NCBI GenBank assembly: GCA_903884425.1
Contig: CAISEP010000003.1
Coordinates: forward strand, 1-64,000
DNA length: 64,000 nucleotides
DNA from: an uncultured Caulobacterales bacterium
Lineage (GTDB): Bacteria > Pseudomonadota > Alphaproteobacteria > Caulobacterales > Caulobacteraceae
Direction of reading: 5' to 3'
Shown here: in pieces, positions 43,025 through 52,075 of the stretch
Layout of the letters: each line of letters opens with the position of its first letter
Position numbering within the stretch: position 1 is the first letter of the stretch
Notes under the pieces: model-generated
Told to the model about the DNA's origin: nothing
Databases searched by the model: none
The model's input: only the letters and a program-made list of their open reading frames with translations
Translations under genes and position numbers: made by a program

Positions 43025-43160
43025 ATACATGAAAGTCCCGTCGGATCGCCTGCCAGTCTTTGACGATGCCGGGAGGAACTGGGATGTTGGTCTTGCCCGA
43101 TTGGGCGTCTTCTTCCCGCAGACTTTCAGCCGCGCCCCTCAAAAGGCGCGGCTTTTTTTT
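43025..43160 (+). ncRNA. Candidate structured small RNA ending in a terminator
   Basis: Three nested helices can be seen: TGAAAGTC/GACTTTCA (43030-43037 with 43121-43128), GGGAGGAA/TTCTTCCC (43071-43078 with 43110-43117) and GCCC/GGGC (43095-43098 with 43103-43106). The last is followed by a strong terminator, GCCGCGCC-N8-GGCGCGGC-T8 (43129-43160). It lies alone between the TonB receptor and the cold-shock gene, with no open frame. I did not match it to 6S RNA, SRP RNA or tmRNA. Confidence 0.5.
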
Positions 43161-43403
43161 GCGGCAGGCGGGGGGAGGGGCCGATCGTCCGGTCCAGGTA
43201 CCGCGGCCCGTCTGCAATGCATTTCGGCCATTGCCGGGGGGCTTTCGGGGTCAGTGCTCGCGAAAAGTTGAATTTTACGCGGCGTTCCGGCGGGAATTCT
43301 TCCCGATAGCGGTTGTGCTGCCTGCCGTGTGCGTGACAATAGAATTCTTGGGCTCAATGGGTGAGCCCTTATGAAAGGCTCACGCGACCTAGAGGGGCGC
43401 GTG

Positions 43404-43964
43404 ATGGGTTTTGAGGACGAGATGGCTAACGGTGTGGTTAAGTGGTTCAACCCGGCGAAGGGTTTCGGCTTTATTCAGCCGGATGATGGTGGACCCGACA
43501 TATTCGTTCACATCGCGGCCGTCGAGCGCTCTGGGCTCGCTGGTCTGGATGAGGGCATGATTGTCGCCTATGAACTTGAGCAGGATCGCCGCTCGGGCAA
43601 GATGTCCGCCGGTCAGATCGAAGTCCTGGGCGAGGCCCCTCCGTCGCAGCGTCGCGCGCCGCCGCCCCGGTCCGGTGGGTTCGACGGGGAGCGTTCGGTC
43701 TCCGTGGGCGGTTCCGGCTCCGGCGTCGTCAAGTGGTTCAACACCACCAAGGGCTTCGGCTTCATCCAGCCGGACAACGGCGGTGCGGACGTGTTCGTGC
43801 ACATCTCGGCCGTCGAGCGCGCCGGTCTGCGCAGCCTGAACGAAGGCCAGCTGGTGGAGTACGATCTGGAACAGGATCGTCGCACGGGCAAGGCGTCCGC
43901 CGGCAACCTGCGGGTCACCGGCGAGGGCGATGCCCGGCCGCGCGCTCCGCGCCCGCCGCGCTGA
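43404..43964 (+). CDS. Two-domain cold-shock protein
   Basis: A 186-residue product from the ATG at 43404, which has AGAGGGG six bases upstream. An ATG at 43371 would add 11 residues. It holds two CSD folds (about 7-75 and 109-175), each with the RNP motifs KGFGFI and VFVHI. A Pro/Arg/Gly linker joins them and the C-terminus is Arg/Pro-rich. Such dual-CSD proteins are typical of alphaproteobacteria and bind single-stranded RNA and DNA. A GGGCTCA/TGAGCCC hairpin precedes the start region and could take part in temperature response. Confidence 0.92.
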   Translation: MGFEDEMANGVVKWFNPAKGFGFIQPDDGGPDIFVHIAAVERSGLAGLDEGMIVAYELEQDRRSGKMSAGQIEVLGEAPPSQRRAPPPRSGGFDGERSVSVGGSGSGVVKWFNTTKGFGFIQPDNGGADVFVHISAVERAGLRSLNEGQLVEYDLEQDRRTGKASAGNLRVTGEGDARPRAPRPPR

Positions 43965-44024
43965 TCATACCCTGAAGTGAAGATTTGCCGGGCGGTTCGC
44001 GCCGTCCGGCGGGACACCATGGCA

Positions 44025-44070
44025 AGGCCCGTCATCCGGCTGCTTCAGCGGTCGGACGGCGGGCCTTTCT
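44025..44070 (+). terminator. Terminator after the cold-shock gene
   Basis: AGGCCCGTCATCCG pairs with CGGACGGCGGGCCT (two mismatches) around a 14-base loop, followed by TTCT. A further hairpin at 43988-44010 precedes it. Confidence 0.6.
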
Positions 44071-44089
44071 GCGTTGAGGGCCGTGACTG

Positions 44090-46282
44090 TCAGGCCTTCA
44101 GGGCGCTGGTATCGATGGGCAGCCGACGGATCCGGTGGCCCGTGGCGGCAAACAGCGCGTTGCAGAGCGCGGGTGGCGCGGGGGGCAGGGCAGGTTCCCC
44201 AAGTCCCGTGGGCGGATGGTCGGACAGGACGAACTGCACCTCCACCGGGCAGCTCTGCGGCATGCGCAGCAGCGGGAACCCGTCGAAGTTGGACTGTTCC
44301 GCCCGGCCGTCGCGGAAGGTGATCTCCTGCCCCAGGGCCTGGGCCAGTCCGTCCAGCACCGCGCCCTGGACCTGGTTGCGGGCCATGGACGGGTTGACGA
44401 TCTGTGACCCCACATCCCCGGCGACCCAGACCTTGTCGACGGTGATCTCTCCGCCTGCCGTGACGGAGGCCTGCACCACCTCCGCGAAATAGCCCCGGTG
44501 GCTGTAATAGAAGGCCAATCCCTTGCCGGTGCGCAGGCCCGGTCGCGCCGCTGCCGGACGGCCCCAGTCGGCCATCTTCGCCACCGCCTTCAGGACGTCG
44601 ATGGCCCGGCTGGTGTCGAAGTCGGTGCCGACCATGCGGGGTTCGCCGAACAGGGAGAGCTGGAAGTCCAGCGGGTCCTTGCCCGCGGCGTGGGCCAGCT
44701 CGTCGAGGAAGGACTGGAAGACGAAGCTGAGCGCGTTGCTCTGCGGGGCCCGGAGCGCGCCGGTGGGCAGGGCCGCGGGGATCAGCGAGGCTTCGATCAG
44801 GCAGTTGGGCACGAGGCGGGCCGGGGTTTCCGAACCGCTCATCCCCGCACTGGGGGCGAACTTGTCCCCCTGGCCGAAGCTGATGAAGTGGTTGTGCCAG
44901 GCGATCAGCCGCCCCTGCGCGTCCAGTCCGCCCTTCAGGGTGTGGAAGGCACCCGGCCGGTAGAAGTCGTGGCGCAGGTCGTCCTCGCGGGACCACAGCA
45001 GCTTCACTGCCTTGCCCGACTGTCGGGCAATGGCCGCGGCCTCCACCATGTAGTCGTTGTTCAGCCGTCGGCCGAACCCGCCGCCGCATCGGGTGACATG
45101 GACGATCACATCGGCCTCGGCCATGCCCAGGGTCCTGGCCACCAGGGTGCGGCCGGCCTGGGGCGTCTGGGTCGGCGCATGGATGACCAGCTTGCCGTCC
45201 TGCATCAGGGCCGTGCAGTTCTGCGGTTCCAGCGGCGCGTGGGCGATGAAGGGATAGCTGTAGTCCGCCTCGATCACGTGCGCTGCCGCGGCCAGGGCGG
45301 CCGCCACGTCGCCGTCCTTGCGCAGGACCTTGGTGCCGGGCTGCCGGGCCAGGGCCGCGGCGGTGGCGGCGATGCCCTCGCTGGAGACCGAGGCGGTTGC
45401 ACCCTCGTCCCAGACCACCTTCAGGGTCTGGCGGGCGCGGTTGGCGGTCCACCAGCTGTCCGCCAGGATGGCGACCCCGTCCAGCAGACCTTCCAGGGCC
45501 GTGCCGCCGCGGACGATCAGGGCGTCGCGCACGCCTTTCAGCGCCTTCACCTCGTCCAGATTGGCGCTGACCACCTTGCCGCCGTAGACGGGGCACTTCT
45601 CGTAGACCGCGTACAGCATGCCGGGCACGACGGTGTCGATGCCGAAGATCGGCTCCCCCCGCACGATCCGCGCGCTGTCGATGCCGCCGTGCGGCTGGCC
45701 GACGATGCGGAAGGTCTTGGGGTCCTTCAGCGGCACACTGGCGAGGTCCGGCGGGGGCAGCCGGGCGGCGTCGGCGGCCAGATCGCCATAGCCCAGCCTG
45801 CGCCCCGTCGGCGTGTGCACCACCACCCCGGGGTCCGTCCGGCATTCGGTGGCCGGAACCTGCCAGCGGGCAGCGGCGGCGGCGACCAGCAGTGCACGCC
45901 CCGCGGCCCCGACCCGGCGCATCTGGTCATAGTTGAGGGCGGTGGCCAGGCTGCCGCCCGCGAACTGGGCCCCGAAGCGGGTGGCGTCGGTGTCGGCCTG
46001 CTCGATCCGCACCCGGGACCAGTCGGCGTCCAGCTCCTCGGCGATGATCATGGGCAGGGAGGTCTTGATTCCCTGGCCGATCTCCGGGTTCTTGGACTGC
46101 AGCGTCACGGTGCCGTCGGCGCCGATGCGGACATAGGCCGACAGGGCAGCCTCGCCCCTGCCTTCCGCCCGGCCCATCCCGGCCGTCAGCACCAGGGCCC
46201 CGCCGGTGCCCAGCGCCACCTTCAGGAACAGGCGGCGATCCGGCTGGGGGGCGCGTTCGGGCATGTGGGATCCGTCACTCAT
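44090..46282 (-). CDS. Molybdopterin aldehyde/N-heterocycle oxidoreductase, large subunit (IorB type)
   Basis: A 730-residue product of the xanthine-dehydrogenase family. It opens with an RRLFLKVALGTGG Tat-like signal (residues 16-28) and contains the Moco-binding segments GGGFGRRLNNDY, GGSLATAL and LRAPQSNA. The closest group in memory is the large subunit of isoquinoline 1-oxidoreductase and related aldehyde oxidases. It makes a heterodimer with the 2Fe-2S protein, whose gene is three bases upstream. No dedicated CoxF/XdhC chaperone is seen beside them. Confidence 0.9.
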   Translation of the reverse strand: MSDGSHMPERAPQPDRRLFLKVALGTGGALVLTAGMGRAEGRGEAALSAYVRIGADGTVTLQSKNPEIGQGIKTSLPMIIAEELDADWSRVRIEQADTDATRFGAQFAGGSLATALNYDQMRRVGAAGRALLVAAAAARWQVPATECRTDPGVVVHTPTGRRLGYGDLAADAARLPPPDLASVPLKDPKTFRIVGQPHGGIDSARIVRGEPIFGIDTVVPGMLYAVYEKCPVYGGKVVSANLDEVKALKGVRDALIVRGGTALEGLLDGVAILADSWWTANRARQTLKVVWDEGATASVSSEGIAATAAALARQPGTKVLRKDGDVAAALAAAAHVIEADYSYPFIAHAPLEPQNCTALMQDGKLVIHAPTQTPQAGRTLVARTLGMAEADVIVHVTRCGGGFGRRLNNDYMVEAAAIARQSGKAVKLLWSREDDLRHDFYRPGAFHTLKGGLDAQGRLIAWHNHFISFGQGDKFAPSAGMSGSETPARLVPNCLIEASLIPAALPTGALRAPQSNALSFVFQSFLDELAHAAGKDPLDFQLSLFGEPRMVGTDFDTSRAIDVLKAVAKMADWGRPAAARPGLRTGKGLAFYYSHRGYFAEVVQASVTAGGEITVDKVWVAGDVGSQIVNPSMARNQVQGAVLDGLAQALGQEITFRDGRAEQSNFDGFPLLRMPQSCPVEVQFVLSDHPPTGLGEPALPPAPPALCNALFAATGHRIRRLPIDTSALKA

Positions 46283-46285
46283 GGC

Positions 46286-46753
46286 TCAACCCTTCCGATG
46301 GGCGGCGGCGACCTGATGGATCGCGGCGCGGATGCGGTTGTAGGTGGCACACCGGCAGATGTTCCCGGACATGGCGGAGTCTATGTCCTCGTCGGTGGGG
46401 GAGGGGTTGGCGGCCAGAAGGGCCGTGGCGGACATCATCTGTCCCGCCTGGCAATAGCCGCACTGCATCACGTCGAGGTCCAGCCAGGCCTTCTGCACCG
46501 CCCGCCCCAGGGGTGTCTGGTCCAGGGCCTCGATGGTGGTGATCCTTGCCGTGCCGACGGCGGAGACCGGCGTACGGCAACTGCGCACCGGCTGGCCGTC
46601 CAGATGCACGGTGCAGGCCCCGCACAGCCCGGCCCCGCAGCCGAACTTGGGTCCCTTCACGTCCAGCACGTCCCGCAGCACCCACAGGAGCGGCATGTCC
46701 GGATCGACATCCACCGTCCGAGCCTTGCCGTTGATCGTCAGCCGAAAACTCAT
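46286..46753 (-). CDS. 2Fe-2S subunit of the molybdenum oxidoreductase (IorA type)
   Basis: A 155-residue product with the plant-type ferredoxin motif GCGAGLCGACTVHLDGQPVRSC (residues 40-61) and the C-terminal CGYCQAGQMM and NICRCATYNRI cluster, the two 2Fe-2S clusters of this class. It transfers electrons from the Moco subunit. It is the first gene of the pair, minus strand. Confidence 0.93.
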   Translation of the reverse strand: MSFRLTINGKARTVDVDPDMPLLWVLRDVLDVKGPKFGCGAGLCGACTVHLDGQPVRSCRTPVSAVGTARITTIEALDQTPLGRAVQKAWLDLDVMQCGYCQAGQMMSATALLAANPSPTDEDIDSAMSGNICRCATYNRIRAAIHQVAAAHRKG

Positions 46754-46832
46754 CCGCCGGTATCCTTGCCAGTGTTGGGGCCAGTGATGGGGGGCCGCTT
46801 TTGTCTATCCCTCCCGGGGCGGGATGCAAGGG

Positions 46833-47330
46833 TCAAGGCGCCTCGGCGCGCTCCAGCTCCGCCAGCAGCAGGCCGAGGGCGTGGCGCGCGAAGGCCTCCA
46901 TGTTGGCGGCGCGGTCCGTGGCGGCGGTTTCCAGTGTTCGCACCGTGGCCGACGGTCCGGAGACGGCCAGGCAGCTGTGCCCCGCCGCATCCCCGTACCC
47001 GTTGCCCGTGGGCCCGGCAGCGCCTGTCTCGGCCAGGCCCCAGTCGGCCCGCAGGGTCTGGCGGATGCGCTCGGCCAGGAAGCTCGCATAGGGCTCCGAC
47101 GAGGACCGCATGCCCTCCAGGTCGCCGCGCTCCACCCCCAGCAGGCCCTTCAGCGCCCGGCCCGTATAGATGACGCCGCCGCCGAGATAAAAGGCCGAGG
47201 CCCCGGGCACCGACAGCAGGGCCGCGGAGATCAGGCCCCCTGCGGAGGATTCGGCCACGGCCACGGTCTGCCGTCGGGCGATCAGATGCCGGGCCACGGC
47301 GTGGGCCAGCTGGGAGAGGTCTTCGGTCAT
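46833..47330 (-). CDS. Stand-alone CinA C-terminal amidase domain
   Basis: A 165-residue product equal to the nicotinamide-nucleotide amidase domain (PncC) alone. It has VAVAESSAGGLISAALLSVPGAS with the catalytic serine, GGGVIYTGRAL and ETGAAGPTGNGYGDAAGHS. Family members recycle NMN to NAMN. The N-terminal COG1058 domain is missing, as usual for the short form. It is divergent from the mlaC gene. Confidence 0.88.
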   Translation of the reverse strand: MTEDLSQLAHAVARHLIARRQTVAVAESSAGGLISAALLSVPGASAFYLGGGVIYTGRALKGLLGVERGDLEGMRSSSEPYASFLAERIRQTLRADWGLAETGAAGPTGNGYGDAAGHSCLAVSGPSATVRTLETAATDRAANMEAFARHALGLLLAELERAEAP

Positions 47331-47532
47331 GGGGGGAACTCCAGGCTATGTTCCGAGTGTGACATTCACCGCCCCGCAGGTCGACGCGGTGTCGCCCCAT
47401 TTGCAGGCGAAAGGGGAAATCGCTATGTCCCCCCGTCGGGACTGGCATCGATTCCGGATGCTTCTATATTTCAATGATGCAACAGTTGGCCCGGTGCGGA
47501 ATCAGCCCCGGGTGCGGTAGGGAGAGGGTCCT

Positions 47533-48153
47533 GTGGCAGGTCAGATCGTACGCAAGGCCCCGGGTCGCGCTCATGCCACGGCCCTGGCGCTGGTGGCGGC
47601 CATCGCCGCCGTCTCGGTCCCCGCCGTGTCCCGTGCCGAAACCGATCCGGCAGTCCAGCGGATCCAGGCCCTGGACGATGGTCTGGTCAGCGCCGCGCGG
47701 GCGCATGAGCTTCGCAGCCCCCGGGTCCGGCAGTTGCTGGAACAGTCCTTCAACCTGCCGGTGATGGCCCAGTTCGCCGTCGGGGCCCCGTGGGCGAACC
47801 TGTCCGCCAGCGACCGGAGCGGCGTGCTCGAGGCCCTCGGTCGCTATACCGAAGCCCGCTATGCCTACGAGTTCCGGGACTTCGACACCCAGACCATCGT
47901 GATCGATCCGGTGGTGCAGACACGCGGGCTGGACCGGCTGGTCCGGGCAGAGATCCGCGAGGCGGGCGAGGCACCGCTGAAGGTCGGCTACCGGCTGCGC
48001 GACTATGGCGGCACCTGGCGGATCATCGACGTGATCTATAACGGCGTCAGCCAGCTCGCGACCCAGCGGGCGGACTTCGCCTCCGCGCTCGAAAAGGGCG
48101 GGGCCGCGGCCCTGATCCGCAGCCTCGACCAGTCCACGGCCAGGCTGAAATAG
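47533..48153 (+). CDS. mlaC: MlaC/Ttg2D-type periplasmic phospholipid-binding protein
   Basis: A 206-residue product from a GTG behind GGAGAGGG. The signal peptide ends near VPAVSRA. The rest shows the MlaC/HpnM pattern: PVMAQFAVGAPWANLSASDRSG, LVRAEIREAGEAPLKVGYRLRDYGGTWRIIDV and NGVSQLATQRADFASAL. It ferries phospholipids between MlaA and MlaFED. It ends facing hpnN, 33 bases away. The MlaE/F partners are 15 kb upstream. Confidence 0.9.
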   Translation: MAGQIVRKAPGRAHATALALVAAIAAVSVPAVSRAETDPAVQRIQALDDGLVSAARAHELRSPRVRQLLEQSFNLPVMAQFAVGAPWANLSASDRSGVLEALGRYTEARYAYEFRDFDTQTIVIDPVVQTRGLDRLVRAEIREAGEAPLKVGYRLRDYGGTWRIIDVIYNGVSQLATQRADFASALEKGGAAALIRSLDQSTARLK

Positions 48154-48186
48154 GCCGCCCTGAATTAGGCCACTGGGCGTAGGGGC

Positions 48187-50787
48187 TCACCGCCGCCGAA
48201 TGCTGGCCAGCAGCGCCGGTTGCAGGAACAGGGCCCCGACCAGGGTCCAGCCCAGGGTGATCAGCAGCAGGCGGCCGAGGCTGGCCGTGCCGGGATGCGC
48301 CGACAGGGCCAGGGCCAGGAAGGACGCGCCGGTGGTCAGGGCGCTGAACAGGATGGCGTGGCTCAGGCTCGCCCGGGCCTGGCGGCTGGAACCATCCCGC
48401 CAGGCGATCACCGAATAGATGTTGAACGAGACGCCGATGCCCAGCAGCAGGGGCAGGGCGATCAGGTTCTCCAGATTGATCGGCTGGCCGGTGACGGCCA
48501 GGGTCGCAAGCGTCAGGACCAGGGTGGCCATCACCGGCGCAAGGGTCAGCAGCACATCCGTGGCCCGGCGCAGGATCACCGCCAGCATTAGTCCGATAGC
48601 CAGGGTGGACAGCACACCCGCCTCGATGAAGGCCCCCAGTATGGTGCGGCCCGCTTCCAGCACGGCCACCGGCGGGCCGGAGACGTCGGGATAGATCGCC
48701 CGGACGGCGGTGATGAACCTGGCGAGGTTGGCCGGATCGGCGGGATCCCCCGACGGGGCGATGTCCACCCGGGCGGCACCCCGGGCGCTGACCCATTCCC
48801 GCTTCAGCTCCGGCGGCAGGGTGTCGAGGCTGACCGGCTCCGCCGTCAGGGTTGCGCGCACCTCGTCGAGTGCGGCGGGTAGGCTGGCGGTCAGCACCCG
48901 CGTCGCCCGGTTGCGGCCCTCCACCGGTCCCTGGCCGAGGCGCTGGAGCCGTTCCGCCAGTTGGCGCGCCGTGTCCGCGGTGGGACCGGTGCGCTGCCCG
49001 GCCACGCTGGCCAGGCGGGCCGCGGCGGAGGCAAGGCTGCGCTGGATCTCCGCATCCGTCGGGGGCGGGGCCACGTCGAAGGGCGACAGGGTGGTGTCGA
49101 GGATGAGGGATGCATCGCGGATGAGGGCCAGCTTGGCGTCCTGGTCGGCGGGGATCAGGCTGCCGACGGTATAGACCTCGCCGATGGCCGGGCTCTTGCG
49201 CAGGTGCCGCGCCAGGTCCTCCGCCGCCGCGGGGGAGGGGACCAGGGCCTGCAGGCGGTTCGGCGTCAGATCGGCATTGTGGGTCAGCTCCAGGAAGGTC
49301 TTTACCGAAACGTCCCGGGGGCTGCGCAGGCTGAGGGCGTCGAAGTCGAACCGCAGCAGCGGCAGCACGGCCAGCCCGGCCACCACCGCCACGGCGGCGC
49401 CGCGCAGCAGCGGGCGGCGGCGCTGTTCGGCGATCTGGTAGAGGCGATCGAACCGGTCCAGGTCGTCATCGCTGGAGGCCGCCCCGGCCCCCAGCAGCTT
49501 CAGCGCCGCGGGCAGGACGGTCAGGGCAAAGAAGGCCCCGATCAGCATGCCGGTGCCCGCGATCAGGCCCAGCTCCGACACGCCCTTGTAGGGGGTCGGA
49601 AAGAACGCCAGGAAGCCGAAGCCCGTGGCGGCCGCGGCCAGCCCCACCCCGGGCCCGGCGACCCGCCCCGTGGCCAGCAGGGCTGCGTCATGGGGCAGGG
49701 TCAGGGCCTCGGCGCGATAGCGGATGGCAAACTGGATGGCGAAGTCGATGCCCAGCCCCACGAACAGGGGAAGGAAGGCCACGGACACCAGGGTGAACCG
49801 CTCGAACACCAGAAGACCGAGGCTTGCGGTGAGGGCCAGGCCGGTCAGCACGGTCACGGCGATGGCCAGGATCACCCGGGCCGACCGGACGCCCCAGAAC
49901 AGCACCCCGCCCATCAGGGCCAGGCAGAAAGCGGCGATGGGACCGGTGGCTTCCGCCAGGTTGTGGAGTTCGTCCGTTTCCATGGCCACGGAGCCGGTGG
50001 TCTTGATGTCCGCATCCGCCCCATGGCCGCCGGGCAGGCCGATCTCCTGCTCCGCCTTCAGGACCGCGTCCAGGGCAGGGCGCGCCGGTTCGATCAGGTC
50101 GAAGTCGAGCTTCGGGGTCAGGGCCACGATCCGGCGCCGATCCCCCGGCGTCGCCTTCTCGCCGGTCACCAGCTGCCGCCAGGACAGGGGCGTGGTGCGG
50201 CCGGCCGCGGCGTCGGCGAGGGCCCCGTTCAGGGCCCGCAGCACGGGGGCCAGCCGGTCGAGGCGTGCGGGGTCCTTCTCGGCATCGGTGAGGCTCGTCT
50301 CCACGGCCCCGGCCAGGCCGCGCAGGCTGGGATCGGCGGCAACCGGACCGATCAGGGGCTGGGCCGCGATCAGCTGGGTGGTGCCCTGGCGGACCTCGTC
50401 CACCGTCTGGAACAGCAGGGCCTGCTTCTCCAGCCACGGACCGCCATCGGGGCGCTGGACCACGGCGAACACATCGGTGCGCTGGGCCAGGCGGTCCGCC
50501 AGCTGGTCGGCGATGTGATCGGCCAGCTCCGGCGTGGCGCCATCCACCACCAGGGTGAGGTCCTCTCCCTGGCTGACAAAGGCGGCTTCGAGCGCGGTCT
50601 CCGTCCTTCGCCAGGGCAGGTCTCGGGAGATCAGGGAATCGAGGTCAGTGCGGACGCTGAAATGTCCCACGAGGTAGGCGAGGCTGAGGGCGGCGACCAC
50701 CAGGGCCGCGGCGAGGGTGAGCCGCGGACGGGCCAGGGCCATCCGGACCAGGCGCTCCGGCAGGACTCGCAGCACCGGCTCTGTCAC
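48187..50787 (-). CDS. hpnN: RND/MMPL hopanoid transporter HpnN
   Basis: An 866-residue product with two RND halves: a signal/first helix near 20-40, five-helix blocks at about 270-480 and 660-860, and two large periplasmic loops between. GGVLFWGVRS and FLPLFVGLGIDFAIQFAIRYR are typical MMPL segments. HpnN carries hopanoids to the outer membrane. Its start overlaps the mlaA stop by four bases, a known hopanoid-gene arrangement. No other hpn gene is in the window. Confidence 0.9.
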   Translation of the reverse strand: MTEPVLRVLPERLVRMALARPRLTLAAALVVAALSLAYLVGHFSVRTDLDSLISRDLPWRRTETALEAAFVSQGEDLTLVVDGATPELADHIADQLADRLAQRTDVFAVVQRPDGGPWLEKQALLFQTVDEVRQGTTQLIAAQPLIGPVAADPSLRGLAGAVETSLTDAEKDPARLDRLAPVLRALNGALADAAAGRTTPLSWRQLVTGEKATPGDRRRIVALTPKLDFDLIEPARPALDAVLKAEQEIGLPGGHGADADIKTTGSVAMETDELHNLAEATGPIAAFCLALMGGVLFWGVRSARVILAIAVTVLTGLALTASLGLLVFERFTLVSVAFLPLFVGLGIDFAIQFAIRYRAEALTLPHDAALLATGRVAGPGVGLAAAATGFGFLAFFPTPYKGVSELGLIAGTGMLIGAFFALTVLPAALKLLGAGAASSDDDLDRFDRLYQIAEQRRRPLLRGAAVAVVAGLAVLPLLRFDFDALSLRSPRDVSVKTFLELTHNADLTPNRLQALVPSPAAAEDLARHLRKSPAIGEVYTVGSLIPADQDAKLALIRDASLILDTTLSPFDVAPPPTDAEIQRSLASAAARLASVAGQRTGPTADTARQLAERLQRLGQGPVEGRNRATRVLTASLPAALDEVRATLTAEPVSLDTLPPELKREWVSARGAARVDIAPSGDPADPANLARFITAVRAIYPDVSGPPVAVLEAGRTILGAFIEAGVLSTLAIGLMLAVILRRATDVLLTLAPVMATLVLTLATLAVTGQPINLENLIALPLLLGIGVSFNIYSVIAWRDGSSRQARASLSHAILFSALTTGASFLALALSAHPGTASLGRLLLITLGWTLVGALFLQPALLASIRRR

Positions 50788-51803
50788 GCGGCAGGTCCGG
50801 GCGGGTCCGGCGTGGGCTGCGGCCGGGCTGGCGAGGCGTCCGGCACGGACACCGGCGGTGCCGCGACCGAGGGCGGGGCAGCGTCCGGGGCCTTGCGACG
50901 ATCCGGCAGCTCGGGGGCGCCCGGAATGTCCGGGGACTCCTCCAGCGAGATCACGTCGCCGCGGACCTGGGACTGCAGGGTCTGGAGATAGATGGAGCGG
51001 ATCGACGCATAGGGGTCGGTGGCGGAGACGGCAATGTCGTGCAGATCGTCATCCAGGGTCGCCCGGGTATCGATCACGCTGACGACGGTCTGCGCCTTTT
51101 CCAGGGCCTTGGACTTGATGTGCCGGATATTGGTCAGGGGGTTGGTGGCAATGTCCACCACCGCGCCGAACAGCTCCCGGGCCGTGGTCGGCCCCACGAA
51201 CGGCAGGTACAGATAGGCCCCGTTGCCCACCCGATAGCGGGCGAGGGTCAGGGCGAACCCGTTCTCGTGGTGGATCACCCCCTGAGCGGAGGCGATGTCC
51301 AGGAACCCGGCCAGTCCGACGGTGGTGTTGACGCCGAAGCGGAAGGCGGAGCGTCCCGCATCGCTGAATCTGCGCTGCAGGACGTCGTTCATGGCAATGC
51401 CCGGCTCGTCCCAGTTGCGCAGGGCATTGTGGATGCCCTTGCGGACCGGTTTGGGCAGCAGCCGTTTGTAGCTCACCGCCACCGGCCGGAACAGGTAGCG
51501 GTCGAGCACCAGATTGAGGCCGTAGAGGCGGCGGTTGACGCCCTCCAGCGGGTCCTCGCGGCTGGACGCGGGGGTGATGGCCGTCTCCGTCGGCAGGGGC
51601 GCGGCGGGCGGCACTGATGCGACCGGCTCGACGGGCGCGGGGGGCGCGGCCACGGGTGCAGCGGGTGGCGTCGGCGGAGACGGCTCGTTCGAGACCGCTT
51701 CCGACACGGCGGCGACGGGGGATGACACGGGAGCAGGCGGCACCGCCGCCGGGACCGGCGCGGAGATCAGGGCAAAGGCTGCGGCAAGTTCCACAAGTCC
51801 CAC
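50784..51803 (-). CDS. mlaA: MlaA/VacJ-family outer-membrane phospholipid protein, long Pro/Ala-rich N-terminus
   Basis: A 339-residue product from a GTG. The MlaA core is at about 80-285: DPLEGVNRRLYGLNLVLDRYLFRPVAVSYKRLLPKPVRKGIHNALRNWDEP and HENGFALTLARYRVGNGAYLYLPFVGPTTARELFG. E. coli MlaA is a lipoprotein. Here no lipobox Cys is seen and an 80-residue Pro/Ala-rich segment precedes the core, plus another Pro-rich tail after it. It probably works as an outer-membrane channel for excess phospholipid with hpnN and mlaC. Confidence 0.88.
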   Translation of the reverse strand: MGLVELAAAFALISAPVPAAVPPAPVSSPVAAVSEAVSNEPSPPTPPAAPVAAPPAPVEPVASVPPAAPLPTETAITPASSREDPLEGVNRRLYGLNLVLDRYLFRPVAVSYKRLLPKPVRKGIHNALRNWDEPGIAMNDVLQRRFSDAGRSAFRFGVNTTVGLAGFLDIASAQGVIHHENGFALTLARYRVGNGAYLYLPFVGPTTARELFGAVVDIATNPLTNIRHIKSKALEKAQTVVSVIDTRATLDDDLHDIAVSATDPYASIRSIYLQTLQSQVRGDVISLEESPDIPGAPELPDRRKAPDAAPPSVAAPPVSVPDASPARPQPTPDPPGPAA

Positions 51804-51806
51804 GGG

Positions 51807-51908
51807 CTAGTCGTCCCGGGTCATGGGCGGGGAGGGCGGCGCGTCCATGGACGATTCCCGGGGGGCACCGGGTCGGGTCATCGCGCTGAGTTCGCCCAGT
51901 TCCTTCAC
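51807..51908 (-). CDS. Short upstream open frame coupled to mlaA
   Basis: A 33-codon frame from GTG that stops three bases before the mlaA GTG. The product is hydrophilic with two ATG internal starts and no motif. It may be a leader peptide or chance. Confidence 0.25.
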   Translation of the reverse strand: MKELGELSAMTRPGAPRESSMDAPPSPPMTRDD

Positions 51909-52005
51909 GCCTCAGCCTCTGACCTCGTCGACGGATTAACCCTGCTATAGCATGTGCCTGCACGGTCGCCATAGGACATGCGCAGCCAACTGCGGCGGCT
52001 GCGCA

Positions 52006-52040
52006 GGAAAAGACCGGCGCGGACGGGTCCGCGCCGGTCT
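52006..52040 (-). terminator. Terminator of the thiolase gene (minus strand)
   Basis: AGACCGGCGCGGAC pairs perfectly with GTCCGCGCCGGTCT. On the minus strand it is followed by TTTTCC. A second 9-bp hairpin (51979-51987 with 51997-52005) lies just beyond. Confidence 0.8.
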
Positions 52041-52075
52041 GTTGCCGTGCCGTGAGGGCGCAAACGGCCCCGAGG

